NCBI RefSeq assembly: GCF_022201045.2
Contig: NC_068562.1
Span: forward strand, 11,345,001-11,409,000
Direction of reading: 5' to 3'
DNA length: 64,000 nt
Source: Citrus sinensis
Lineage: Eukaryota; Streptophyta; Magnoliopsida; Sapindales; Rutaceae
How positions within the stretch are numbered: position 1 is the stretch's first letter; every line of letters starts with the position of its first letter. Position numbers and translations under genes: made by a program. Below the pieces are notes generated by a model. The model did no database searches. It was not told the origin of the DNA and was given only the letters and a program-made list of their open reading frames with translations. This document shows positions 1 to 11,600 of this stretch, piece after piece.

Positions 1-1549
1 CTATCTTTACAATTTTAACCCCTTCCTTGTATGTGAAGAAAGATAATAAAGAACAATAAACTAGTAATGAAGAAAAGGAAAATGGCAAGTTCAATATGGT
101 AGAAGTTAATCGTTCATTTAGCGTTGCTCAATCAAGTAAGCCTTACCTCCAGTTCTTAAAGATCTGAATTAACAACCAAGTAACAAAATATATAATTGAT
201 TTTATTATTCTATGAATTGAACAATTCAAGGATAAGAAGACAAAACCTTTCTATGAGGCACTATTATTCAGGCTTAAATAATAACAATAAAATACTACAC
301 CACGTCTCATATGGCTAATTCTACTCTCCTTTACTTTTTCTTGGTTCTGCAGTAAAATTCAGTTCTATTTTGAAGGAAATTGTTAACATCAAAACCTATA
401 TACTGCCTGACCATCTGCTGACATCATATTTTTAGATACACCATAAGCAGATAATATAAGACAAGAAATGTGAAAGAAATACAAAATGAGTCACAAAAGG
501 AAATTACCTGCTCTGTAGTTTCTCCTGCTAAACCCGACAGTTAGAATGCTAATTGTTTTGAGCACCCGAATACTCAAAGGACCCCAGCTTGAAATGGCTT
601 TGGATTAGCTTCCTTTAGCTCCATTGGAACACACACACCTCCAGGAAAGGAACAAAATAAGAAACCTCATCATACCAAATATAAGAGATAAGACAAGGCA
701 TTACTCTGTGGCAAGCACATGATTTCTCCAGAAAATTCCAATTTCTCCATAGGTTCTCCACAATCAACGTGTGATCGACCTTTAATACATTCAGTTCTAT
801 CATTAAGAGAAGGAAGAGAATTCCTCTCATGCGATGGTAACTCTTTATTTAACACTGGGTCAAAGCAAAGCAAGAAGGGAAGGAAATTTCGTTAGATTAA
901 GAAAAGAATGGAGCTTTTGAACTAGAACTCTTGTCAAATTCTTGAAATTTCCTGCTTTCATTAAGAGAACTGAAGGTGGGGAATAGCCAGAACCGGATTT
1001 AAATTCAATCTAGTCTTTTAAAGACTTGTATAAGAACTAAGAGAAACCAGTGAACTGACAGATACTGTCAAGCTTCTCCCAAAGATCCTTTGTACCAAAA
1101 ACTAACCAATTTAAGCTAACAAACTTGCGTGAGCATCTAAATTTCAATATCCATGGAAGAGACTCTGCCTTCAAATTCACATACCAGCTTCTCTCAACCA
1201 ATGGCCACTATTAGAAATAAGGATTCTTTATCGTAAATTGATAATGCATGAAAGAAATCATCAAAAGGCCTAACCTTCTCTCTTAGTTCCTTCAAGAACC
1301 ACAATCCACCAAAACTAGCGAATTTCAAACTCTATCACTCATCACTCTCTCTTTCTTAGCTGTTTAGGGCTATCAAGTCGGGTAACAACATTCATATCAA
1401 TGCTGAATGTTTTGTCAGCTTGTCCCAATTCCTTAAATCTTTTCTAATGGACAAGAAAGCACAAAGCACAAAAATTGCCATGGTTGGATAGATATAAACA
1501 ACTTTTCCTGAAGCTTTGTCACAAGAAAACCTGAACATCATCGCTTCTC
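1..1549. other. AT-rich non-coding stretch, no gene recognised
   Basis: I see no convincing coding exon here. The open frames near 615-873 overlap each other on one strand and look like no family I know. Part of the stretch is probably the 3' UTR and downstream flank of the small - strand gene that ends at 1550. A distal exon of a neighbouring gene outside the window cannot be excluded. Confidence 0.4.
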
Positions 1550-2497
1550 TTACAAGCCCCAGAGCAGAAGAAGTGTCCCAATTAGGCTCATCCTCCGAGC
1601 TCCAATTAAGGCTCCTGCAACAGACAAATAGCTTCCTGCAAGAACCTGATGTTCCCCCAAAAGAAAAAAAAATGACAAAATGAAAAGCAATGTACTGCTA
1701 AGTTCAAGAGAAAAGCTCCTAAAATAAAATTTTGGAGTTTCAGTTTGCCTATGGTCTTATGACTCTTTTTGTGCAAAGATCATATTTGGGCATAAGGCTC
1801 GTAATATTCAAAATAGCAAATAATTGATAAGAATATGATTGTTTAAAAAAAAATTACAAAAACCTCTAGGCGGAGGAGATTAGTTTTCTGGGAATTCGTT
1901 AGATTGGTGAAGTTATATAACTGCAACAATTTGCTATAGCTCGGAATGTTTTTGCCCTTCATTATGGCACTTGCCAATGCTCCAGGATATAGAAGAACCT
2001 TGGCTACAAATTCAGGGAAGACTTCACTTATAATCAACTGGAAGCATGTCACCTCTATAGGTGTTGTACATTTTCTACTTCTACATGGTATCCTGCAAAA
2101 GAAAACAATACAACATGTATTATACATGTATTTCAAAAGCATTTCTAATGCTATTAAGTTTAGCCAATAAAATCTCTACAAGACATCTGGGATTCCAACT
2201 CCTCATATATGAAATGAATGTCAAAAAGAAATGTGGGTTGATTCGGCTTTTATGTCTTATTAATAGAATTGAATAATGCTGCCATTGACAGTAAAATGAA
2301 TTTCATGTGATAATTGAATCATAAAAGTGACGTAAATGATGACAAAATAATCACCATTATTATATAAAATGAGAAAATAATTATGGAAGAAACAGGAAGA
2401 ATTACCTGAAAAGAGGGATTTGGAAGACAACGAAACAAAAATATAAAGAAGAAGCAATTGAAGATATAAAGGCTGCCCATTTCTTTGATGAACCCAT
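1550..2497 (-). CDS. Small three-exon gene, predicted membrane protein of unknown function
   Basis: I do not recognise this family. Exons on the - strand are 2497-2406, 2092-1864 and 1645-1550. Both introns are GT-AG and the phases join without a break to give 138 residues. The start is the ATG at 2497, because that frame alone joins exon 2 in phase. Residues 8-30 are hydrophobic and start after a lysine pair, like a signal anchor. Residues 107-138 (LEVLAGSYLSVAGALIG, then TLLLLWGL at the very end) form a second hydrophobic segment. The middle part (residues 40-105) is a mixed hydrophobic stretch with a FPEFVAKVLLYPGALAS core. The phase match across two introns and the protein-like composition make a real gene likely. 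Function and location are unknown; a small organelle or endomembrane protein is only a guess. No other gene is close enough to suggest a role. Confidence 0.68.
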
Positions 2498-5075
2498 CAA
2501 CAACGGCTTGAAACTGTAAAATGCTGTGATGGAGGGAATTGAAAGTTGAAACTGTAAAATGCTGCAAGTTAGTTCATGGGGCCATCTTGATTGATTGATT
2601 GATTACATAGTAACTGATAAGTGTCCGTTTGATAGCCTAAGAAAAATAACTACGGTGACCATCACACATCCCATTTTGCTGACAATTTGTCTTAATTTTC
2701 ATAGAAAGTCGTTGGGGGGAATTGTTGCTACTGATTTTCCAAAACTGGCATAATAATAGCAAATAAGTACAAAACGATTATGGAATGTTGCTAAATAATA
2801 ACTTAAAAAAAAACTCTCAGAGGCAATTTAGCAAACATCTTTTGCGCCATGATTTTATTCCACTAATTTTGTAAATTTGCCCTCCCATTACAAATCTGAA
2901 TAAGAATCCACTTTTGTAAAACGTGCACGTACTTGAACCCTTAACTTAAAAAATAACTATTTTATGCCGCAGAAGCACAAAAAAAATCTATTTGTTTTGT
3001 CCCTATTCACTTTTTCATTTGTTTTGTCCACTTCGAAATACTAAAGAGAAACCAAAAAAAAAATTAATAAATTTGATGCCTCGTTCGCCGAATATCTCAA
3101 TTTTAAATAAAATGAGTGTCGTTTATCAAGAAAATAATAATAATAAGAAAATGAGTATCATGATCATGCGATAAAAAAATATTTATTCTAGTTTCCCACC
3201 CAGACCTTACAAAATATTTTTCAACCTCAAATAAATAAATAAATATTATCTGGTAATGATATGCCATTTACTTCCCCAACAATTTTGTCAATTTAAGAAT
3301 TTGTTTTGGCCAAAATTCATAATTTTCTCCACATGATCTAAAAGCACCCAGAAATCTCCTAATCTTAACTACGGATCTTATTATGTCCATTGAAATCTAA
3401 TATCGTAGACTCATTGGTGTAGCTGGAAAATCATATCAGTAGAGTAAAATTTATAAATAATCGAAGAAAAAGGTTCAGGTTCTTACTTCTCTATTTTCAT
3501 AATCTTATTAGTTGTATCTATTTACATGTCGTGAGAAGATAGAGCATTAAGAAGATAGTCAAATCATAAAAATTAAAGGTATATGGTTATAAATATTTTC
3601 ATTTTGCTTTTTAATAACAGTTTAATTTTGATCTTTTTAATGTTAGGTTGCACATTTAGACTGAATTAAATTAAGAGAAATTTAGATTCATCCACCTATT
3701 TTAATAGGTTCAATTGGATTTTGAACATCTATCAAACAACAGACTAATAAATTGCAAAGGAATGAGATTTGTGTATGTGATTTTAAAATAAAATTGGAAT
3801 TTAAATTTATGTATTTAATTAATCCAACAAGACAAATTTGTAATTTCAGCTAACTAAATCGAATATGCTATCTGAAATTTTAGATCCAGTGGGGGCAGTT
3901 TATCACTTAAGACCCGTTTGAGGCAGCTGCGCTGCCACCGCGCAGTTGTCCCAAACGGGTCCTTAGTAGCGATGCTACTACTTATAGTCCATTCTTATTC
4001 AATTTTCAGATATTTTATATTATATGCAAATTAAATTTTATTCTAAAAGTGTTTGTAATTGTTTAACATTTTATTTCTGGATAATTTTAAGACATTAAAA
4101 AATATGAGAAGCATAATCAATTTTATCAAATAAAAAGGAGATTGGTCATTTTTTTATATATATAAAGAATGTGTTAAAATACTTTTGGTATTTAAGAAGT
4201 TACAATTTTTTTTTGGTTCATAAAAAAATCATTTTAAAGTTGTATTAAATAAAATTGAAGATTAACGAAACTGACGTCTGAATCTCGTATAAATTATGAT
4301 AAGTTTATCTTCAGCATTAATGACATTGCAGGCGTGGCCAGCATCATCATCCTTTATCTCCAGCATCAAAATTCTAATAACGTCACCATCATAATTCCAA
4401 GGCTGTCAAACTAATCGTCTCAAAATGTCATTATAGCGTGCTGGCATCATCTTTACTTTCAGCATCAAAATTCTTCTATTAAATAACTCTTTTATTTTAT
4501 ACAATTCTTATCAGGTTATAAAATTCTTTTGCAATTTGAGTTCTTTTAGACTTTTAAAAATTTTATCTCACCTCTCTTTTAATAACAGTAATATATAATT
4601 ATAATTTAATTATTTTTATTTTTAATTTATTAAACATCGGTCATTTACATTTAACTAAAAAAAACAAATCAGATCATCAGATAATTTTAATTCATTCTTA
4701 TTAAGCTTATAGTATATTTTTCCCGATGATAATTCATTAAGCAAACCATAATGATCATCACACACTAAAGAACCAACCCATCTTTAAAACACAAGAATTT
4801 ATTACGACTAATTATCCCAATAAAGTTCAATAAAAAAAAAAGGGATATTTTTATTATTTCTTTTTCTTTCTTGATTTTTAGTTTCTTGCCTCGTGAGCTC
4901 TTCCAAGAACCAACAGAAGCACTTATCTTAAAAAATTAAAAAAACAACCAAAGTACAAGAGAAAAAACAATAAAATAATTCACAGTCACATGTAACTTCA
5001 CACATCCCAATACCATATGCGTCCAATAATTCATCTCTAATCGTTGCCCCTCTGTAACCACCAGTTTGTACTTGC
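2498..5075. other. Intergenic AT-rich stretch between the small membrane gene and the F-box gene
   Basis: No gene seen. The stretch contains the 5' flank of the - strand gene, long A/T runs, a 58-bp GC-rich foldback at 3908-3965 (listed separately) and, in its last few hundred bases, the promoter side of the F-box gene. Confidence 0.5.
3908..3965. repeat. 58-bp GC-rich foldback element
   Basis: The arms start with TAAGACCCGTTTGAGGCAGC and end with CAAACGGGTCCTTA, so they pair over about 24 bases with few mismatches around a short loop. The core is much more GC-rich than the flanking sequence, and the edges carry TTA/TAA. This looks like a minimal MITE or the folded remnant of one. Confidence 0.55.
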
Positions 5076-5100
5076 ATATATATATATATATATATATATA
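5076..5100. repeat. (TA)n microsatellite upstream of the F-box gene
   Basis: An uninterrupted AT dinucleotide run about 70 bp upstream of the F-box start codon. It may overlap the core promoter, since TATA-like motifs occur in and just after it. Confidence 0.85.
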
Positions 5101-5170
5101 CGTATACACTTCAGATACCAAGCTTTTAAAACCATAACCATCTATCTATATATGTATTTCCTCTGTAAAA

Positions 5171-6292
5171 ATGTGGAGCAATCTTCATCTTGATGTTCTA
5201 GCCAACATCTTCTCCTTCCTTTCTCCAGACTCCTTGGCACGTGCCAAGTCAGTCTGCATCCATTGGCACACGTGTGCCAAGCTTTACCACCTTCACTCGG
5301 TGTCTCAACACCGGCGGCCTGCGTGGTTCCTGGCTTTGCCTACACGTAACCGTGGCCTGTGTTGCTATGTTCACAACCCGGTTGCCGACAAGTGGCACGT
5401 GTTATCCCTCGACTTCTTGCCGGATCCGGTCCGACCCGTTTCCTCAATTGGTAGCTTCCTCCTTTTGAGACCCATAAATTCTACAATTCTGCAATTAGTT
5501 TTGTGTAATCCTTTCACCAGGCAGTTTAGGTACCTCCCATTGTTGAATATCTCCAGGACTAATCCGGCTGTGGGAATTGTGATGGAAGGCCCAGCCCAAC
5601 ACGGCCCATTTCCAAATTTTAGAATCTACGTGGCAGGAGGGATGTCGGACGAACCGCGAGGCGGTGCCACATATGAATCCATGGTTGAAATGTATGCCTC
5701 GAGGCACGACAAATGGCAAATAATAGGCTCCATGCCGGTAGAATTCGCGGTAAGGCTAACGGTTTGGACCCCTAACGAGAGTGTTTGCACCGGGGGAATG
5801 CTATATTGGATCACATCGGCCCGGGCCTATAGTGTTATGGGCTTCAATATCGAGTCGAACACGTGGCGAGAACTAAGTGTACCGATGGCGGACAGGTTAG
5901 AGTTCGCCACGTTGGTTACACGAAACCAGAAGGTGACACTCATCGGCGGCACGTGTGGTGGGGATGCTCGTGTGTGGGAGCTTAGTGAGGGGGGTGATGA
6001 TGATATTTGGTGCTTAATTGAGAAGGTGCCGATTGAAATGGGGATGAGATTATCAGGGGGTAAGGCAAGTTGGGGTGGCACAAAGTGTGCAGCTGGGAAT
6101 GGGGCAATTTGTTTGTATAGAGAAGTTGGGTTAGGAATGATTATTTGGAGAGAAGATGAAGATAAGAGGAAATGGGAATGGATTTGGGTTGGCGGGTGTT
6201 GTTTTACCGGGGGGAAGCAAGTTCAAAATGTGCCTATGAGAGGAGTGTTGCTTCATCCAAGCCTTGCCTGTGCATGTATTCTGAATAAGTAG
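5171..6292 (+). CDS. F-box protein with C-terminal kelch/F-box-associated-like region
   Basis: An uninterrupted 373-residue frame. Residues 1-45 form an F-box: WSNLHLDVLANIFSFLSPDS, then LARAKSVCIHWH. This is the surface that binds the SKP1/ASK adaptor in SCF ubiquitin ligases. The rest resembles a galactose-oxidase/kelch-like beta-propeller, with repeated IYVAGG, GGMLYWI and LIGGTCGG strands and W-containing turns (FNIESNTWREL). Plant proteins of this layout recruit a substrate to SCF for ubiquitination; the substrate cannot be read from sequence. Length is usual for single-exon F-box/kelch genes. The start codon immediately precedes the F-box. The coding region is GC-richer than its surroundings. 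F-box assignment is firm; the kelch label is weaker, since repeats are degenerate. Confidence 0.9.
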   Translation: MWSNLHLDVLANIFSFLSPDSLARAKSVCIHWHTCAKLYHLHSVSQHRRPAWFLALPTRNRGLCCYVHNPVADKWHVLSLDFLPDPVRPVSSIGSFLLLRPINSTILQLVLCNPFTRQFRYLPLLNISRTNPAVGIVMEGPAQHGPFPNFRIYVAGGMSDEPRGGATYESMVEMYASRHDKWQIIGSMPVEFAVRLTVWTPNESVCTGGMLYWITSARAYSVMGFNIESNTWRELSVPMADRLEFATLVTRNQKVTLIGGTCGGDARVWELSEGGDDDIWCLIEKVPIEMGMRLSGGKASWGGTKCAAGNGAICLYREVGLGMIIWREDEDKRKWEWIWVGGCCFTGGKQVQNVPMRGVLLHPSLACACILNK

Positions 6293-6568
6293 ATGACAAA
6301 AAAATGCAACTGGCCCAACTTGCGTATCTGTTACTATTTTATTTTTATTATCCCTTTTGGACCCAAATGCCCACTTGTTTCATTTGCCTTTTCCATTTTA
6401 AGATTTGGTAAAATGGTAAATCCGCAAAATGGTGAAAGTGAAGGTGGGACATGTATGGAATGCTTTTACACCAAGGTGAAGTGGCGAATTAATGCAAGAC
6501 AATAATTACCACATGTCAGTGTGTAGAGCCGGGCCCGCGCTTGTGTGAAAAACGATAAATTAACAAAA
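6293..6568. other. 3' flank of the F-box gene up to the tRNA gene
   Basis: Probably the 3' UTR and terminator region of the F-box gene. A 70-codon frame starts directly after the stop codon but has no family features. Confidence 0.4.
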
Positions 6569-6592
6569 CGCTAGAAGAAGGGCTTGAACCTT

Positions 6593-6625
<33 letters not shown>

Positions 6626-6642
6626 AACTGAGCTACTCCAGC
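6569..6642 (-). tRNA. tRNA-Asn (anticodon GTT)
   Basis: Read on the - strand, 74 bases fold as a standard cloverleaf: a 7-bp acceptor stem with two G-U type pairs, a D arm with TAGCTCAGTTGGTTAGAG, an anticodon arm with the CTGTTAA loop (GTT anticodon), and a T arm with GGTTCAAGC. The discriminator base is G, and CCA is not encoded, as in eukaryotic nuclear genes. The A and B boxes of the internal RNA polymerase III promoter are present. A TTTT tract lies just downstream (6564-6567), fitting Pol III termination. No intron. Confidence 0.95.
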
Positions 6643-7830
6643 GCACGATGGTTATATAATTTTTTTAATTTTAGATTCTGAATATTGTTATAATTGATCC
6701 ACTTAATCAAGATGTTTTGATCAACCATTGAGATCTTGTTCACATTAGCATGTGCCATATTTGAGAATCCGCACTTGATATATTTAAAATCAAATGTTTT
6801 GTTTAAGAAGACTATCAATAAATAATTAACAAAACTAAGAAAAACTTGAAATAAAACAAAGAAACTTTTAAAGTTTGAAACCTGAAAAGTGGAACATACC
6901 CACTATAGAAATTTGATTTGGATGGAAATGCTAAGAGGCTGTTTGGTATTGCTTTTTTATCTTTTGTGTGTTTCATTTTACAAATATAGAAAATAAGAAA
7001 ACGAGTTCGGTGGGTGTTTGTACAATGATGTTTTCGTTTTTATTATAGAACAAAAACAACTTGTTTTCTGTATTTAACAAAGAAAAATGCAAAACAAATT
7101 TTTTTTTTACAATTATTGCAAAAATAAAGGTCCCACGTTTACTTTTTTATGAGATGTCAGCTAGTAGGCCTCTGTAAGTTATCTTTGATGTAATTTACAG
7201 CCAAGCAAATTTCACTCACTAACTCGCTTGGTCTTGCTACTTTGTTACTCATTTTTGTACTAAAAAAGTTTAATTTTAAGTCACAACAAGTATAATTTAG
7301 GAAAATCCTAACAAGCAACTTTGTAAATCAATTCAAATGAGTCCCATTTAAAAAAATAAAATTATTTATATAATAAAATAAAATAATAAATCTCATTTAT
7401 CTTATATTTTAATAATTTTTCAAATACACTACCGAGCACATTTTTATTATTTTATTTTTCAAAGCTACATATAAAATAAGCAACAAGAGTTTTCAAATTT
7501 ACCAGAAAACTAATTATATCTATATTACAAAATAAATACAAAACAACATTTAAAAAAAAAAAAAAACCAAACGCATCCTTAGTCTCCATTTTGCTTACAC
7601 GTGCCAATCCGCAATTTTATTGGTCTGTCACTTTGGACTTCTGCACCGAACTCGTTGACGAGGTCTGTTTCAGCTGCATGTGGTTGACTAGTGACAACCA
7701 ATAAGTTCATCTATCTAAGTTGTAGTAAATTTTCAAATTCTTCCCAGTCACCAAATCATTATTTTTAGTTGCAAACCTTTTACTAAAGGATAGAATATAC
7801 TCTGAGAAAGTAAAGGCTTTGTGCCCAGTA
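6643..7830. other. Intergenic stretch and NB-ARC gene promoter, with a candidate non-autonomous element at 6931-7582
   Basis: No gene seen. Bases 6931-7582 begin CTAAGAGGCTGTTTGGT and end with the rough inverse ACCAAACGCATCCTTAG, typical of small non-autonomous DNA transposons, but no clear target duplication was found. Two TTGAC W-box cores (7655-7659 and 7684-7688) lie upstream of the NB-ARC leader exon. Confidence 0.4.
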
Positions 7831-7877
7831 CTTCCACGACTCTTCTCTCTTCACTCTTCAGCATCCAGGCCATTAAG

Positions 7878-8301
7878 GTATGACCAACTTTGATGTTTGA
7901 TCCTTGATCTAAGGTAACTTAATTTAATCTTTTTTCTTTTTCAGTAATTATGTAGTCCATGAGCTTAATTAATAAACTTGGTTTTTACCGTTTTTCTTTT
8001 CTCTTTTTGTGATTACGTTAAGACTAATGGTTTCATTTTCCCTTTAAAGATCATATAAGAACTTGAATGTGATTTGTTTGATTGTTTCTCAATGTTGATG
8101 ATATTAATCTATAAGCTTACAAAAGACTGTATTCCTTTTTGTCATTGAATAATTTTGTGTGGAATGGAGATTGATACTTTTTTTTTCCCCCCGGGCAACT
8201 GGGTATTATTAATAGATCTTGAGTTCTGCAGAATCATCGCTTAAAAGGACTTTTATACAGTGCATTAATTTGTTGATTGATTTTTGTGTGGTGGCTTTCA
8301 G
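7878..8301 (+). other. Probable 5' UTR intron of the NB-ARC gene
   Basis: Donor AAG|GTATGA after 7877, a pyrimidine-rich tract and acceptor TTTCAG ending at 8301. The preceding sequence looks like a leader exon (pyrimidine-rich, about 7830-7877). Inferred from splice signals only; transcript data would be needed for the true transcription start. Confidence 0.5.
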
Positions 8302-8672
8302 GATTGGTTTGTATTAAGATTCCTGGGAAGACAAATGATGGAGTTGTTAGGGTGTCCCGAGAATGGTATTTGGAGTGTTGTTGAGAGCTTTATTAGGATT
8401 GATTTCCATTATTATTTTACAATTTGGCGAAATTGGATTAGTGGTATTGCTGTTTAAGGTTTCTTCTATTGTTGAAAATAGACAATGGAATGTACATAAG
8501 ATCAGAATTATGTTAAAAGGACTTTGATTATAATCATTTCATGGTGGATTAAGTGAGGGTTTATACTTTATATCTTAAGTTCTTGGGGTCACTTCAATCA
8601 CTGGTTCAGGCACAACTGTTTTACTGGTCAAATTTGGAATTATATATAGCTAGTGACACAGTTCAAGTATTA

Positions 8673-11600
8673 ATGGATGCCTTGCAAGTTGTTTCTGCGG
8701 CAACACAAATAGTTACAAGCATGGTAGGGGCTGTTCGTGCATTAGAACAAGCCTCTAGGAATCTCGATGAAGCTCCAAAGAGAATCCGAAGCCTAGAGGA
8801 TTTTGTATGTGATCTTGAGAATTTGATGCGCCGGATTAAGCAAAAACATGTCTACAAGCTCCATAACCCCCAATTAGATCACCAACTTCAAAGTTTGAAT
8901 TCGCTGATAGAACGGCTGCATCCAAAGATCAGGAAGGCAAGAAGGATGGTTTCGAAGAGTAAAATCAAGAACTTGGCTCATGTAGTGTGGACTTCTATGG
9001 CTGGTGACCCACTTAGGAAGCTACTGAACTCAATCAACGATGACTTGAATTGGTGGCTTGAATCTCAAATATTGGCGCAAAATGTTGAGAAGGTGATAGA
9101 ATTAACAGCACAGGAAGTTCCAACTCGATTGAAAGTAAAGGCTGAACAAGGCTACCCTATTTCTAGTAAATCCAAGTTTTTGAGGAAATTGCTAGAACAG
9201 GAGGAAACTCATCAAGTCATTCTAATTGTTGGATTATCAGGCATTGGGAAGTCCTGTTTGGCTCGTCAAGTAGCATCTGATGCTCCAGAAAGATTTGTGG
9301 GTGGAGCAGTTGAACTTGGATTTGGGCAATGGTGCAGTCGAGCTGCTTGCAATGGAAGTAAGTCTGATTACCAGAAGCGCTTAGCTAGAAAAATTAGCAA
9401 ATTCTTGGTGCAGATAGGGTTTTGGAAAAAGATTAAGGATGAGAATAGTGATCTTGAATATCTTTGTTGCTTGCTTCAAGAAGCCTTGTATGGAAAGAGC
9501 ATACTGATACTACTTGATGATGTGTGGGAGCAGGACATAGTTGAGCGGTTTGCAAAGCTGTATGATAATGATTGCAAGTACTTAGTAACGACAAGAAATG
9601 AAGCTGTCTACGAAATAACAGAAGCTGAGAAGGTAGAGTTGAGCAAAGATGATATAATGGAGATAAGCAAATCAATCCTTCTCTACCATAGCCTCCTTGC
9701 TGAAGAAGAGCTACCGGTATGGACTGAGTCAATCTAATATTTCTTTTTTTCAAAAATCATTACATTGTAATGAAGCAACTACATCAACAATTTTTATTTA
9801 TTTTATTTGATGAATCCAAACACATGAATTATGGCATGTACTCAACATAATTATAAGTACATGGCTTTTTTTTTTTGTATCCATGGGACATCGCAAATGT
9901 CTAGATGCCCTTAAACCCGAGGATTCATGAAAACCTTCCTATGGTGTTTCTCATGCAAGGGGTGATTGGTATCACCCAAGCATTCACTAGTGCAGATACA
10001 GGATATGTAGAGGTGTGCGGCTTTCTATTAGACAACTGCTCTGCAAATGACCTAAACTTTTGTGTCTGAACTATTATAAGAAAATCAAGCTACTTTTAGA
10101 GCCATCATTGGCAGTTTTGTGTGAGCCTAGATGTTTTAGCTTGATCCACTTAGTCTTGCAGCAAAAGGATATAATTCTGGAACTAATGAGACAAAAATCA
10201 TATCTCTGGAAAGTTTCCACTTAATTTTTCTATCGTGAGAACTGTGTTGGCATATTAAGTAATTAGCATATAGTCAGGGAATACTATCAGCTTAGCCTCC
10301 TCAAAAATTAAGTTAATTGATTCCAGATATATGTAGAAGTCTTAAATGCTTGATTTGTATGTTTCCACACATCCTCTCATTGAGAAAATATATATGATGC
10401 TGCCTTCTAGAGATGGATGAAATATCACTTTTGTGTTTATCATAGATTGATATTACTCATACCCGTCCATTACATCACATCCACTTATCTACTTAGTTCA
10501 CTTCCATTTTCCTACTTTTCTTTTTTCACTAATTACCTTCTGATATGTTGAGTTAATTTTTTCGTATAGGCTGCTGCTGAGAGCTTGCTAGAACGTTGTG
10601 GCCACCACCCTCTAACCGTAGCTGTTATGGGTAAGGCTCTCAGGAAAGAATTAAGATCTGAGAAATGGGAAAAGGCCATTACAGATTTATCGACCTTTGC
10701 CACATGTGCACCTGGTCCTGTCTCGTACGTAAATGAGAAAGAAGCTGAGAACACACTAACAATTTTTGGGTCATTTGAGTTCAGTCTTGAAGCAATGCCT
10801 AGAGACTCCAGAAGGCTTTTCATAGCCCTTGCTGCTCTTTCGTGGGCAGAGCCAGTACCAGAAGCTTGTTTGGAAGCAATATGGTCAATTCTTGTGCAGA
10901 AAAGCCTGTTTTCTCTGGCAGTGTGCAAGCTTGTTGAAGGATCCTTGCTTATGAAAGATGATACAGATCCCTTATACCAAGTACATGACATGGTATCTCT
11001 GTACCTTGATAGCAAGACAAATGATTCAATTCAGATGCTAATAAATGGGCTGAAAGCTGAAGAAATTGCATTTATATGCCCTTGGTTTCTTATTTTCGGA
11101 AAAGAAAATATCAAAAATATTGCTGAGGAAAAGGTAGAGTTTTCCCTCGGTGTTTCTGAAGAAAAGCTGGTGATTATCACCATAGAAGCTATTCTTCAGG
11201 CTCTTATGGCTAGCAAATCAATTTCTGAACTTGAAGTTAGCAGAATCTGCTTTAGTGGCATACTAGGACCTAGGATTGCGGATCTTATCTCTAGAGATTC
11301 ACAGAGTCTAACTGTAGTTTCTGCAGAAGCCATCACGAATATATTCAGTAAGGGAGATTACTGCAGTTATATTCCATCCCTTGAAACTACTGGAGCGGTT
11401 GATAAGCTAGCAGGTCTACTACAAAAAAGTGAGGACCCAATGATTCAGACTGATATTTTAACTGTCCTCACAAAGCTGGCAGAGTTTGGAACTCCAGAGA
11501 CAGTTGACAAGGTGCTTCAAAGCATACCCTTTGATAAGCTGGCCACGCTGCTCTCTTATGATGCCAAGGAGTGGCATGAGAACATGTTTACAATATTAAT

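Noticed and set aside
615-873. 71- and 67-codon - strand frames near the window start
   Set aside because: Different frames of the same strand, no splice support and no recognisable domain.
10533-11015. 160-codon - strand frame
   Set aside because: Antisense to the second NB-ARC exon, whose motifs clearly define the coding strand.
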